64,000 nt of DNA from Pseudisothecium myosuroides. Its lineage: Eukaryota; Streptophyta; Bryopsida; Hypnales; Lembophyllaceae. The position numbers and the translations under genes are program-made. Each line of letters starts with the position of its first letter. The first letter of the stretch is position 1. The notes beneath the pieces were generated by a model, which saw only the letters and a list, made by a program, of their open reading frames with translations, made no database searches and had not been told where the DNA came from. Of the stretch, positions 1 through 12,202 are shown piece after piece. Location of the stretch: the NCBI GenBank assembly GCA_951799445.1, contig OX637287.1, positions 46,219,724 through 46,283,723 on the forward strand. The letters run 5' to 3'.

Positions 1-2745
1 CACCCCTCTGGGAGGTCTAGCTCCCATTTCCTTGAACACCCTCGGGTTCCGTAAGAAGCTGATGACTTCGTTGATTTCCTCTTTCACAGCATCAATGCCT
101 GCAAAATCCTGAAGCTTAACTTGGGGGTGCTTCACTCTCTTCATTTTATCAAACACATTCTTGATAGGATCGAGCTCATCCTTCTTATTCTCCCTGTTGA
201 TCTCCTTCTCCAGTTGTTCTTGTTTCTTTTCCTTCCACTGTGCTTCGTTCATGGCCAGCTTCCGAGGCGTGAAGGGAGCCAGCAAAAGTCCCCCAACAAT
301 AGTCACGAAGAAATAGAGGGGGATACCTACAACATAAGTACGGAGTGGAAGTGAAATCCACCACGCTGGAGAACCAGTACCTTCACCGTAACGCGCGTCG
401 GTTTTCCTTTGCGCTTCCTGTTGCCATACCATAATATCAGTAGGCTCTGCTACTTCAGCCCCTTCTGGCAAGTCGAATCCGAGAGCAACACGCGCGCGGA
501 GTGGTAACACTGCCTGAATTACCGGAAAACCAAACCGAACCATGATCTCCTCAAAAGTTTCAGCCAATGTCTGGAAATAATAGGGTCTAATCGTGACCAG
601 CAGAGGAGAGTTCCATATGTCCTCCAGCACCCACCAGACGACCTTGAAGGGCAACTGAAAAAGATCCCACACGGGCCACTCTTTCAGTGGTATCCACATG
701 AACTCAGTAGTAGTGGGAATTCCATCAACGTTCATCTTTATATACAACGAATCAAAGCCCCCTGCTGCTTCAAGCTCTGCATTCATAAGTGGAATGTCTA
801 CAAAATATTCACGGTCGTTGCCCTTAATAGTGAGATACATGACCCGCCGGTCATGACGTACACGAGCCTTGGCAACCAATTTCCTGGTGACGGCATGAGA
901 TGCAGCCATCGGAGACATCTCCCAGCGGTCTTCCTGTTTATTGAACCAGGTCTCGGCCATCACCCTGTCTCTTGCAACCAGAATCGCTGCCTGCTTCTCC
1001 TGAACATACTCCCGGGCTTCCTCAAGATTCTCTTGAAAATATTGCTTGGCATGTTCCTTGCTTAGGTCCCGAAAGGCCCTCGACCCCATGGCCCACTCCA
1101 AGTCGGGCACCAACGCGTGTCTCTCTTCCTCCACTTCAGAAAGATCCTCATCAAGTTCCATCGCTCCAAGATCAACAGGAAGTTTCACATGGCTAATGTC
1201 CGCATCTTTGCCTAAACCCAACCGATCTCTGACTAGGCTTTCGTACTGCGCTCTCAACTCGACTCCCCTTTCCTGTTCCTTCTGAATTTTATCAAGCAGC
1301 TCCTGTGTCTGGGCATTCACTTCAAATTCAGATATCTGCCTATCATCGACAACGCCAACAGCAAGGGGTAGTAGTGCTTGCTTTCGATTTGTCTCACCAG
1401 CCACTTCCAAGTCTTTCATAACTCTGGAAACTGTTTCAGATGTTCCATCTTCACCCGACTCCCTCTGAAGCCATCGCTGGTACACACTTTCAAATTCAGC
1501 CTTACCCTGATCTTCAATTTTGGGAAGGTCGTCAAAAACTGCACTCTCAACCCATCTTTGCCTCTCCATCATCTCTATTTCCAAATTTGACACCTTCTGC
1601 CAAAGCTCACCAGACCGCGTCTCAGCATCTTTGACTGACAACTCTAGAGCCTCTCTTCGCTCCCAGTTCGCATCGTCTAACTCGTCGTCTAACTTCTGTA
1701 GTTCTGATTTAGTAGACAAGTACTCCTGCTCCATCTTCTCAGCCCTCTTCGAAATGACGTCTCGCTCCTTTCTGAGCTCCTCGATTGTAGAATTCAGCTC
1801 CAAAATCTTCTGCCCCTGCAACTGCCGCCCACCCGCATAGGTCCCGCGCACTGCCTCTTCCAGCTTCGCGAGGAAGACCGACTTCTTCGTAGAATCTCGC
1901 GCAGCCTGTTCTCCCAAAGCTTCGAGCTCTTGGAGCTTCTGGTCAATCCCAAGGGCGAACCGTAACTGTCGCTCTCTCTCAAACTTCTTCAGCTCCTCCT
2001 GCTTTTGCAATTCCTCAATTTCAGCCTCACTCAACTCGTCGCCCAGCTCCTCCACTTCAGAGGCGGCCTCTTCTGCAACAGCAGGAGCTGCAACGGCAAT
2101 TCCTCTTGGCCCAAACCCTACTGCTGCAATCACCACTCCCAATGCCAATGCTTTCCCCATATTTCGAGCAAATTGAGCAATACTTGCTATGAATACAACA
2201 TGGTCACTGTGGTTCAAAAAATCTCCACCATCTCTTACTTGCCTTCGATTATCTTTACAACACCTCGACTCGAGAGCACCATGAGCTCGAGAGTCGCATT
2301 CTCTGGATAAGGAATGATTGGAAAGGGAGGAACACAACGAAGACAAAGGAGTCGACGACGAAGCACAACCTCCAGACGTCACAGAATCCCCAAACTCGTC
2401 GCAATGCTTCCCCTGCGCTGAATTTTCACAAAATTCGCGACCAGAGGAGCAGGAGATTCTTACTGAATTTCCCAACCTAATGTGAGCGGACAAACCAAGG
2501 ACGCCAGCTCCAAAAGCCTTATTCCGCCACACATGCAACCCTTCACACATCCCATGCGCCCTTACCCTATCCCCATTGCTGCCAACTCCCACCGCACCAT
2601 TGCGCCTCGTACAAAATGGCTGACACCGGAGCTTGCATTTCCAACTGGAATCCTTGTTCTGGGAGCTCCCCCATGAGGAACCACCCCTGCAGAAGCTCCA
2701 CAGCGACGACGCGGGGGCAGTGGCGGAGGGGCAGAGCACACTCAT
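1..2745 (-). CDS. FTSHI5: FtsHi5-type chloroplast AAA protein, N-terminal 915 codons (partial)
   Basis: One uninterrupted reading frame of 915 codons runs off the left edge. The start at 2745-2743 is chosen because it is the first ATG after an in-frame TGA (2811-2809) and opens a Ser/Ala-rich stretch (MSVLCPSATAPASSLW) typical of a chloroplast transit peptide. A hydrophobic Ala/Gly/Val segment follows at residues 196-220, then a long Glu/Lys/Arg-rich coiled-coil region (about 220-600), a conserved soluble part, and a membrane segment near 800-826 (YVVGIPLYFFVTIVGGLLL). Residues 876-915 are the start of the AAA module (LQDFAGIDAVKEEINEVI, then PPRGV); Walker A lies just outside the window. FTSHI5 proteins are about 1,300 residues, presumed protease-inactive, and are known from Arabidopsis as part of the inner-envelope FtsHi/FtsH12 motor linked to protein import. 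FtsH12 or another FtsHi is the alternative. The lack of introns over 2.7 kb is notable. Confidence 0.85.
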   Translation of the reverse strand, partial: MSVLCPSATAPASSLWSFCRGGSSWGSSQNKDSSWKCKLRCQPFCTRRNGAVGVGSNGDRVRAHGMCEGLHVWRNKAFGAGVLGLSAHIRLGNSVRISCSSGREFCENSAQGKHCDEFGDSVTSGGCASSSTPLSSLCSSLSNHSLSRECDSRAHGALESRCCKDNRRQVRDGGDFLNHSDHVVFIASIAQFARNMGKALALGVVIAAVGFGPRGIAVAAPAVAEEAASEVEELGDELSEAEIEELQKQEELKKFERERQLRFALGIDQKLQELEALGEQAARDSTKKSVFLAKLEEAVRGTYAGGRQLQGQKILELNSTIEELRKERDVISKRAEKMEQEYLSTKSELQKLDDELDDANWERREALELSVKDAETRSGELWQKVSNLEIEMMERQRWVESAVFDDLPKIEDQGKAEFESVYQRWLQRESGEDGTSETVSRVMKDLEVAGETNRKQALLPLAVGVVDDRQISEFEVNAQTQELLDKIQKEQERGVELRAQYESLVRDRLGLGKDADISHVKLPVDLGAMELDEDLSEVEEERHALVPDLEWAMGSRAFRDLSKEHAKQYFQENLEEAREYVQEKQAAILVARDRVMAETWFNKQEDRWEMSPMAASHAVTRKLVAKARVRHDRRVMYLTIKGNDREYFVDIPLMNAELEAAGGFDSLYIKMNVDGIPTTTEFMWIPLKEWPVWDLFQLPFKVVWWVLEDIWNSPLLVTIRPYYFQTLAETFEEIMVRFGFPVIQAVLPLRARVALGFDLPEGAEVAEPTDIMVWQQEAQRKTDARYGEGTGSPAWWISLPLRTYVVGIPLYFFVTIVGGLLLAPFTPRKLAMNEAQWKEKKQEQLEKEINRENKKDELDPIKNVFDKMKRVKHPQVKLQDFAGIDAVKEEINEVISFLRNPRVFKEMGARPPRGV

Positions 2746-3123
2746 CCCTGCCGACTGCTCCACAAACCCCTCCCACACTACCAGAACAATCCTAGAACAC
2801 TCAACAGATCATCGACGCAACCACCATCTTCAACATTTGAGCAAACATCGAGCCTTTCGCCAAAGACGCCAAATTGGACACCGCAGAGAGCGTAGATCAC
2901 CAAATGAAGCGCGGAGGCGGTCGAAATGTGCGCAAGGAGAAGGGCTATGGAAGGGAAGCTCCGCAGGGGGGGCGAGAAGTGTGGATATGGTGCTGGAATG
3001 CTCAGCACGGACGGAGCTAAGCTGGAACGAGTGTTTGCTAAAACCCTAAAACCTCCTGTGAGGTTCCAGTTGGAAAGACCTCGTGCTGTGAGACTTGGCG
3101 TGCCAATGAGCGGCCTAGGATGA
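2746..3123 (-). promoter_or_regulatory. Probable 5' leader and promoter side of FTSHI5
   Basis: This is the upstream side of the minus-strand FTSHI5 gene. It is clearly more GC-rich than the DNA beyond about 3.2 kb, as expected for a 5' leader and proximal promoter. No convincing TATA box was picked out. Short open frames here are chance frames. Confidence 0.4.
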
Positions 3124-3186
3124 GGATAGGGAGACCTCGTTCGGGACTTCGACCACGACCTGGAAGCTCATGAAGCTCATGCCTAG

Positions 3187-3595
3187 TGACTAAGGTACCC
3201 CCCCATTCCCGACCAGTGACCCATTCCCGACCTATAGGTGCACGTATTTCTCACCATGCTTAGAATGCGATTTTTTTTCGTTTTCAAGGTTGGAACTAAT
3301 AAATACATGACACATGTCCCAAGTTGTGAAAAAAAAAATAGAAAATAATGATTAGGTAAAAAGTTATTGAATGATCAGAATTAGAAGAGTCTAGACATTG
3401 GCCATGGGTCTGGTACACTTTTTGCCTCCCAAAATTCATAGTAATTTCAATTCAAGCGATAAAATTACCAATTTTTTTGCAATCCATGTCAATTCTATTG
3501 ATGTACCTATGAAAAATATTTGTTTTGCCTTCACTATTCTAGATCATGTTGGAATTCCTTATTTAGTCGGTTAGGGGGGGGGGGTACATTAGTCA
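3187..3595. repeat. Possible MITE with C-tract terminal inverted repeats
   Basis: The left end reads TGACTAAGGTACCCCCCC and then CCGACC. The right end, read inverted, gives TGACTAATGTACCCCCC followed by CCGAC. The inverted match covers about 25 bases with mismatches. No clear target duplication was found, so the boundaries are provisional. Confidence 0.4.
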
Positions 3596-6261
3596 GACCT
3601 TCTCCCAAAATGAAATTTCTATGAAGATGAAGAATGAGAAGTTGTGGAGAGAAAAGAGGAGCCAATTAGGAGCTTGAAACCATGAAGAACGTGTACCGTA
3701 CCCTTTTTTGTTGGTGTGGCAAATGAAAATGGAAAATTAGAGAATGCAATTAACCAACGCAAATTAATTCAAAGTTTTTGAATGCGCAAAACTCCCTTGG
3801 GATGCACATCTTGAGATGTTCAAATAGCGATGGACGCACAAAATGCGGGCAACGTGCAAAACACACACGATGAAGGCTCAAGTTGCACATACTACAAGAT
3901 GAAGGCGCAAAACGCAGGCAACGCACAAAACGGCAGGGTGAAAGTAAGAAGCGTAGCAGTAAAAACTTTGCTTACTAAATCTTCTTAATGCCCATTCGTC
4001 ATCTTTGGAGGAGAAAAATGGCCATTTTCAATCTTCAGAGAATGGGACCTCAACAAGCCATGAATAGCCAACGAGAGAACATAACGTCCCCATTCTTTAA
4101 AGATTGAGAATGGGGTGAAGAAGGTGTAACTATCCCTCATATACAAAATAAGAAACTCGAGTTTTTAGTAACAAGTATGAATTTCAGGAGACGGATTTTA
4201 ATGGACGTCCAATAAAACAATTTGTATACTAGTCACTTAAAACATAGGTTTCTTATAGTGAAAGGAAAATTTAATATTAATATTTTCTTCAATTTCTATT
4301 ACAAGACTAATCAAATATTATATATTTAGATTGAAAAATAAAAGAAGATCTTAATGCACTAAAGAATGTATCATTTTGGATACCCTGCACAATAATTATA
4401 AAAGATTAAATTTTTTTGGTAAGATAGTCTAATATTGTTTTTTCAGCAATATGTATATATTGATTTAGGATATTTAGATAATTAGAGCATATCATCAAGT
4501 GGCACTTCTAGATACCTAGTGCTTTGGGATGCCCCTACCTTAATTGGACTCAAAAATGCTAAAAAAAGATGTTTTGAGATATAAATTTCTTATGATGAAT
4601 TACCCTTTTTTGGTCACAATTTTTAATCTTGCTACTTAGAAGATTGTGGAAGTATAAATTTTTTCCACATGTAGAGAAATAATATACAAAGTAATAAGAA
4701 GTGGAATAATTTTTTGCTAAAAAATTATAAATTAGTTATGATTTTCTAAAGAGATTTGTATTAAAGACTAGAAGTGTCTCTAAATCAACCCCCAATCAAT
4801 AATAAGAGAATCCATTAATGGTAACTTTAATCATTTAAAATGGATACAATAGTTTTTAGAAATTGGTCACAATTCTTTAATGGTATTACTCCCAATAAAT
4901 ACATGAACAAACAAACTTGCACAACCAAAAAATGTCATTGTCACATCTCAATTGCATCTTATTTTCAAATAATGTTATATTTTTACTTTTACAGAGGCAT
5001 AATAGGCCCATTTCTAGAGTAGCCCCAATAGCTTGGAAGCTAACCTTAACTATTTGTGTGCCTAAAATCAATTGCCTACACATCTGAACATGGATTCTAT
5101 TGTGAAATTGTCTTAGCTTTTGTTTACTCTCATTGACAATTGAAAGGCTATTTCAACTACTTTTAGCATGTTCTTTTGGAATTATATGAATAAATTAATT
5201 TTTTTTAAAGTATTGATTATGTGTGTACTTAAAATCACCCTAGACTCTCATATTGAGAGGGCGTACGTTTCAAAGAAGGATCTTTATGACACTATGAAAA
5301 ATCTATATTTTTTTGAGACGTTTGAAATTAGAGATGTGGACATTGTGGGTGATGTCTACGCCAGTCAATGTAGATGTCCAAAAAATTGTGTCAAGATTGA
5401 CATGGTGTAAACATTCAAATTCGCGCCCTGATGTTTAAATGTTTCATTAGATGGAATTTCAGGCCCAAACAAGGCCACGGGTTCCCAAGCAATGAGAAAT
5501 ATAGAAATTGCGCTACATCAACAATCTGACGTGGTCGGAAGAGTGCCGCATCAAAGAATATTATTTCAATTACTTTACAAAAAAAATAATTTAATTATAT
5601 AATATTTTGACAACAATGCAATGGTTCAAAACAAGGTGAACAATCTTGAAACGGCCCTCCCATGCCCTCAAAAAACATCTAATGTTGAACTAACATCCAT
5701 AAAAACATACTTTTTAAAGGTGCTAAAATCTTGCCATGTGGTTGCCATCTTATGCTATATAAGTACTATGCGGGTAAAGAGAGCCATGTGAATTTTTTTT
5801 TCATCCGGCCCATCCATGACGTAGCACCTAATGTGGTGGCCGTAAAAGTGAAGTGGTAACCAACTAGGATGACGTGGCATGCCTAATCAGCACACTTTTA
5901 TGTTGTCCAAAAATTTTAATATTGTTTTTTGAAACGCCAACTTAGACATCTGGACGTTTTTTGAGACATCAATTGGTACATACTAAACTCATGGCTTTGA
6001 CTCATAAGGCAAGGTTGGCAGAAAAAAATTATTTTAAAAAAATTCAAAAAATATGAAGAAAAATTGTCAAGTTTAGCAAGAATTAAAGAAAAACTTACCA
6101 AATACCATCAAGAAAATTTGGGATGGCCAAATGAAGGAATTACTCCATTGACATTTAATGAGAATGAAGGATGGAAAGGACATTTTTATAATGAAATCCA
6201 GTGTCCGTCATGATCCCTCAAAGGTAATGGGATAATTTGAAGATGAAAAGTTGACCGCCAG

Positions 6262-6370
6262 ACATTTGGACATTGTTTCAGAAATTCTACTTTGAACACA
6301 ATTCTTGCTTTACAAATTCCATATAGGTTGCTTTATTTCCTACCCCCCACACACTTGTATAAAGAGCTTT
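6262..6370. repeat. Half copy of the 36-kb foldback family
   Basis: The stretch with 'CAGAAATTCTACTTTGAAC', 'ACACAATTCTTG' and 'TTCCTACC' matches the right arm of the foldback at 36085-36725. A further diverged half lies at about 57240-57540. Confidence 0.5.
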
Positions 6371-6984
6371 TTTTTTCATCCAAGATGTACATCCATCCAT
6401 TTCCCTTTCTTACGAAGCATGCCATGTGGCTACCCTTCCCCTATGTTTTTCACATCTCGTCAACATTTTACCGCAACCTACAATAACTTTTACATAATTA
6501 TCCGCAATCCAAATGGATTTGCTCACTAATCTGACAATTTTATGTTTTATGGACGTTCCAAAAAACATCATTGTGTTTGTGTTCATGTCAAATAAAACAT
6601 AAACATCAATAATAGCATCAACTTGTTTTTACAGTAATCTGCCAATGTTCTACTCAACATCCACGGAAATCTAACTTATAGGGCCATCTTCACTCTAACA
6701 TGTTGATGTTTAGTAAAACATCCATGTCTATAATTTGACCTAAAAAAAACACAGGGTTTTTACAGTGTGAGTCAATTGTTGTAACATGGTCAAGATTAAA
6801 TGTACTTATATCAATTCCAACTTTTTCTTAGAAATTGGCATGATTATTTCTCTGACAACAAGCCCCATGACCTCTTCAAGTCATATCACTCATATCACTT
6901 ATTACCTACAAAATTACTTAGATATTTATGATTCTAAATCCCCTTGTAAAATATTTTTTTACCCGCACAAATATATGATATACA

Positions 6985-7925
6985 TTAACCCCTAAAGGAC
7001 CGTTGTCCCTTTGGGGGACAAATGCGTTTTTGGGCAGGTACCTACGGGCTGAAATTTTCTCCTGATTTTTTGAAACTTTTTTGGGAGGTAGAAAAGCTGA
7101 TAAGCTTTGTGGGAATATAATTTTTTTCACAATCGGTGCCTGATAAAAAAAGTTATGACCAAATAAGCTCAAATGGGGGGACGGCAGGCAGCCCGGGCAG
7201 CCAAAAAAAATGGACAAATTTTTTTTTTTTAAATTTAAATATTTTTTTTCTCATAGATTATATTTTTGCCTATTTGGAAAGCTTTGATTCATTTCATTTG
7301 GATATGTTTTGAGAAAGTTATGGACATTCTTGTTTTTCGGGCAGTTAGAGCATCTTCTTGAAAAAAATAACTTGTAGGATGCATTTCTGAATGCAATTTT
7401 TCAAATTTTTCAAATTTTTTTTTTTGCATGGTCTGATTTACTTGTTAGAACAATCTCACCATTGGGATTTGTTCATTTTAATTCCATCTAAAATATATTA
7501 ATATTTTAGATTTTCCTTCTATCTCATACCTACTTCTACTTAACAATTTTTTTAAGAATGATAATTAAGTTTTTTTGAATTTCTTTTTTTTTCCTAGATT
7601 CTCAACTCAATTCTCCACTATAAAGATTTAAAGCTCAAAACTCTGTAGTGCAAAAATTTTATGTTAAAAATGTTCAAACTCAAAAAATCTAGTCCCGCAA
7701 TGTGCTGAAAAACTTGTTTTTTCAACTTTAAATGCAGATATCTTGCAATCTGTGTGGTCAAAAATTCTGAAATTTTTTCCACGCACTTTCATACTAGTAA
7801 GGTGTAAGATCCTATGGTTAGATGTGAAAAAAAAACAATTTTCAATTTTTTTTACTCTTTGCTATAGATATGGCAGTTTTGAGTGTTTTTTGGCAGAAAA
7901 AGGGCCTCGGTCCTTTAGGGGTTAA
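6985..7925. mobile_element. TTAA-flanked element, copy A (941 bp)
   Basis: Starts TTAACCCCTAAAGGACCG and ends CGGTCCTTTAGGGGTTAA, an 18-base perfect inverted repeat that includes the TTAA on each side. Just inside the left end is a small palindrome (TTGTCCC...GGGGGACAA). The interior is AT-rich and has no ATG-initiated transposase frame. It shares its whole length with copies at 43671-44597 and 61270-62212. The TTAA target and CCCC ends suggest a non-autonomous piggyBac-like element; the superfamily is inference. Confidence 0.85.
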
Positions 7926-8480
7926 TACAATGATATTGATATGAGTATATGCACGGGCATAGGCACAGAATATAAATATGAGATATGGATATGAATATTG
8001 GTATTGAATACAATACAATGTACGGATGCACGTACAACATAGAAATATAAGTAGGTAATAGTTTTACATATGGATATGATAAAATATATTGATTCAACAT
8101 ATAGATATTGTTCATAGTCGCATATCCCATATCAATTGTTATAATATGTATATTAAGAAAAGATATATGGACTAGGGGGCAATGAAGAATAAATTTTAAA
8201 ATAATTATTTAGCCTTACAACTATAGCCTCATCTTAGTGGAATTTTTTTTCATTTTCATCAAGTGTATTGAAAAAATATGTATATATCCTCATAGTTGGA
8301 GACAATCAATCCGTAAAACACAATTGAATGACAATTTTTTAGATTTTAAAAGGGAACATTCACATTTACAAGATTCAAATGTTTTGGAAAAAAAATATTG
8401 AATTTCAAAAAAAAATTAGTCATCTAAAATGATATAAAGTTGTAGAAAAAATTCCAAAATTAAAATTCAAGTATATATAA
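7926..8480. other. AT-rich DNA with degenerate GATATG-type repeats
   Basis: About 7930-8130 is a degenerate run of short units such as GATATGGATATGAATATTGG. A similar, partly complementary run occurs at about 11800-11900 and 12040-12150. The remainder is plain AT-rich sequence. Confidence 0.4.
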
Positions 8481-8693
8481 GTCAAGATATTGTTACAGAC
8501 AAACTCAAAACAAGAATAAGAGTGCTCCAGATAAGACTTACAGAGAACAAGACTTTAGATGAAGAGTTAGATGAAGAATTAAGGCTAATGTTATGAACTA
8601 GGACATCAAAGTGAATTGTCGAGACTGAGGAACCTCTCAATCTCGACTCCAATATACACTCGAGGATCTTGAGCTTCTCCGTCAAGCTTGGAA

Positions 8694-8875
8694 GGTGCTT
8701 GAGAAACTCCACTAGCTTCCACGAGCTTGAAAGCTGCTTAAACTTCTTCCACCAAAGGGGTAGCTTCTTGAGAAGCTCCCACAAGGTACTTGAGAAACTC
8801 CACTAGCTTCCACGAGCTTGAAAGCTGCTTAAACTACTTCTACCAAAGGGGTAGTTTCTTGAGAAGCTCCCACAA
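8694..8875. repeat. Tandem duplication, 91-bp unit, two copies
   Basis: The unit beginning GGTGCTTGAGAAACTCCACT is repeated directly at 8785 (GGTACTTGAGAAACTCCACT) with only a few differences, both ending GAGAAGCTCCCACAA. An open frame on the minus strand crosses it, but nothing in it is recognisable. Confidence 0.75.
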
Positions 8876-10051
8876 TCTTTTTGCACAATCTTATAGACCG
8901 TGTTTATTACCATTAATTAATTACCATGGTTTGTATTTTCAAGAGCGTTTTATAGTTTTAAAGGTTTAGTATATTCTAAAATGCTACATAACAAATAAAA
9001 AAATAATTTTTGAATATCAATTCATGTGTCATTAATACAATTTATGTTATAATTTATGTATTATTTAAATATCAAATCATCAAATCATTTTACATGTCTT
9101 ATCTTTTTGTCTACAATTTTCGAGAATTTGTAATGTTGAACATTATTTTTATTTTTATTTTACTTTTAGATAGAGATGTTTGGTCCCAATAAACAAAACT
9201 ATTATGATTTATGTGCCATTAATATTTGTAAAATGGCTTGAAAGATTATATCTAAGTTGATATAGTTGACTTCATTCACAAATTTTCTTCTAAAAAATTG
9301 GAAAGTTTTTGAGACCAATGCTAAGGCGAAATCATTAAAAACAAAGATTGTTCTAGGGAGTAAACTCTCAACTTCATTCGATCAAACTATATATCCTCAA
9401 AATCAAAATAGTAAAATCTTCTAGAAAGACTTGTATTCTTTGCATAACTTTGTCTTGCTTGAGATCCTAATGTTGAAAACATCATAATTTCAATCTATCT
9501 TCATCATTTCATAAGCATTTTCTAAATTACAAAATGAACTTCCATTTCAACTTAGAAGACCTTCCAATCTTTAGAAGTTAAAAGAATTTTTTAATTATCA
9601 TTTGAAACATTTGGTTTTATACTAAATTAAAATTAAATTAAATATGTTACAATCTATTTTTTAGAATGTTTTTTATTAAAAAAATTGTACAAATTGTTAA
9701 ATTTTGAATTTTGAAAATTTTGAAAATAAGTATTTTGAAAATAATATGCAATTTTGTTTTTAAATTCACATTTTGTTTCATTATTTTGATATAAGAAAAT
9801 TCATGATATTCTATTTTCTTACATTTCAAACTTTTGATATTCATATACTACTATATGTTATAAATCATGCACTAATCCTTACACATAATAATAGGTTTTA
9901 AAATTTATATCATAGTATATTCCATATAAACTTTAAGAATATTTAATGAACTATTTCCACTTATAGTCCATTTCAATACATTTGTAATGAAATCAAAATT
10001 TAATACATATTATAATTATATCATTTGAAAATTTTAAATGTGTGATGCATT

Positions 10052-10560
10052 AGAAGAGATTTGAAGGCAAGGGAGGACCGTTCCAAGCTTTTTTTCCTTG
10101 AACTACAACACAATGTCAGATTATTTTAATAATAATAATAATAATAAATAAATAAATAAATTTTTTTTTCAAATTATAAAAAAATTATAAAATATAATAT
10201 AAAATATAAAATATAATTAAATATTAATATTTGATGTGGCATTCTCTATGCCACATCAGACTACGGATGTGGCAAAATTCTTAGGGTTCCCATAGCCCAG
10301 GAAGTCGCTATCTCATTAAGAGAGATTTGAGGGCAAAGGAGGGCCATTTCAGTCCTAATACCCTTGTTTAGAACAAGCAGAATATTTTAATAATAAATTT
10401 TATTTTTAAAATTAATTTGAAAAAAATTATAAAATATATTTTGTTTTGAAATAATTATATAAAAAATTTAAAAATTAATTAAAAATTAATTTTTGATGTG
10501 GCACTGTCTCGGCCACATCAGACTACAGTTTCCAAGGCGTTTCCAAAGTTCTCACAGTCT
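10052..10560. repeat. Two diverged tandem copies of a ~260-bp unit with internal hairpins
   Basis: Each unit begins near AAGAGATTTGA.GGCAA.GGAGG, passes through an A/T tract, and ends with a hairpin: GATGTGGCATTC...GCCACATC in the first and GATGTGGCACTG...GCCACATC in the second, followed by AGACTAC. The second unit starts near 10318. Confidence 0.65.
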
Positions 10561-11909
10561 GGGAACTTGCACTTATTTTGCCCCCAAATCTCTTCTAATG
10601 TCTTTACTCCCCAAATCTCTTCTAAGGTGTGATTGTAGGTCACAATCAAATAAATTTTAAAAATAAGTTTAAAGTAAGTTAAAAGTGATGTTTTTTGAAA
10701 AAGAATTACACCGTATACAAAAAAACAAAACATTAGAAGGTGCTTATCACCTAAATTGGCATCTATCAATATGTAAATTCTTTCAATTATAATAAACAAG
10801 AGACAAGAAAATTCCTATTCTATTCAATAATTATTAAATTTGATTCAAATATTTAATTTAAACAAAACTCAATTAATATATTTAAAATTTAAAATATAAT
10901 TTATAAATAACTCAATTAGATATTATTCTATAAATTGACGTAATAAAATATTAAAAATTAAAGTTTTATTTATTTATTCTTTATGACATACAATGAATAC
11001 TAGAACATATAATTTTTTGTTGAAGTTTCTATCAACATTGAATAAAATCAATCACAAAAAACTAAATTAGAGAAATAGAACACAAAAAATAGTAAAAACT
11101 TTATATAAATCAACATGTTTAATTCTACCGACCTAGATAAATATATTGTGACAATTATTATTTAATATTATACATAGCATTTAGCCAAAGAATTTATTTA
11201 TAGAAATAAAAAATAAAAAATTCATTATAATTACAATATGCAAGATTAAAAAATTATTATGAGGGCTTTATTGCTTCCTAATTAATATAGAAAAAATGCA
11301 AAGTGATACAAGTTCTATACAACAAGAGGACATTTCATCATTGACACTTTCACTTTAATAATTTTCACTTCACTATGAATACTTTCACTTCTAAAATTGT
11401 GACAATATGTCCGGCAATACATCAACTAAAGCCATTGGATGAATATACATTTACTAATATTATAAACAAGAAGAAAAAGATATCAGTTTTATAAACACTT
11501 GAAGCCTCTTTTAAATAATAAATATCTCTTGTATATATTGATGTATTTATTTTTTTAAATGACACTAATAATTTGCTAACATTTTTTATAAGCTATCTTC
11601 ATTTAGTCCTCATTGCATTATTAAGCTATCCTTTTTGAGTAGCTAGTCGCTTAAAAAGGACACCAAAGCCCAAACCCTGAGCCCCTCCCAATTTTAAAAA
11701 AACTTTTCTATTTATTTTTCATTATTCCTATCCACCTAAAATAAAATAAAATAAAATATGTATTCATTTTTTATTATCCCCTGGACAATAAATCTTTCTT
11801 GAATGCATATGTGGTAATAATTGATATGGGATATGCAACCATATGCAATATGCACATGACTTATTCATATATAGTATATGTCATACCGTATCCAATGTCA
11901 ATATAATAC

Positions 11910-12038
11910 TAGAGAAATCAATTTTTTTGTTGATTTGGTCATGTTGTCTAGGACAATTTTCTGTTGATTTGGTTCATTTTTTAAAAATTTCTATCTAGGA
12001 CAATACAACCAAATCAACAAAAAAAAATTGAATTCTCT
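11910..12038. repeat. Small foldback element (~130 bp)
   Basis: The left arm AGAGAAATCAATTTTTTTGT continues with TGATTTGGT. The right arm is ACCAAATCAACAAAAAAAAA then TTGAATTCTCT. The arms pair over about 28 bases with few mismatches, and GTCTAGGACAAT / TATCTAGGACAA lies between them as a direct repeat. Confidence 0.6.
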
Positions 12039-12202
12039 TGTATATTCATATCCATATCTCATATTTGTTTGCTATGCTCATGCTTGTATGGCCATAAACT
12101 TGTATACATATCCATATTCATATATTAATGTATACCATATATCCGATGGAGATTAAAAAAATATATTTTATGAGGGAGTCTAATTTGTTTGCTTAAGATT
12201 TT

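Larger units (their letters stand above)
3124..6984. other. AT-rich intergenic DNA
   Basis: No gene is supported. It holds a C-tract/G-tract inverted-repeat element (3187-3595) and a half copy of a foldback family (about 6262-6370). Short open frames lack ATG starts, family motifs or codon structure. Confidence 0.5.
8876..12202. other. Very AT-rich intergenic DNA
   Basis: No gene is supported. It contains the 260-bp tandem repeat (10052-10560), a simple AAT/AAAT run at about 10125-10170, and a small foldback (11910-12038). Long A/T homopolymer tracts are common. Confidence 0.5.

Noticed and set aside
3569..3587. G-tract near 3575 as a possible telomere-like or quadruplex array
   Set aside because: It is a single homopolymer run forming one end of an inverted-repeat element, with no repeated units.
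6918..7217. A 60-100 codon frame on one strand, recurring in related form at 44410-44628 and 61209-61457
   Set aside because: The frames lie in aligned parts of the TTAA elements, start at TTG and end at unrelated points outside the element. The similarity follows from DNA identity, not from coding selection.
8694..8875. CRISPR-like direct repeats
   Set aside because: Only two contiguous 91-base copies with no spacers, in a plant nuclear context.
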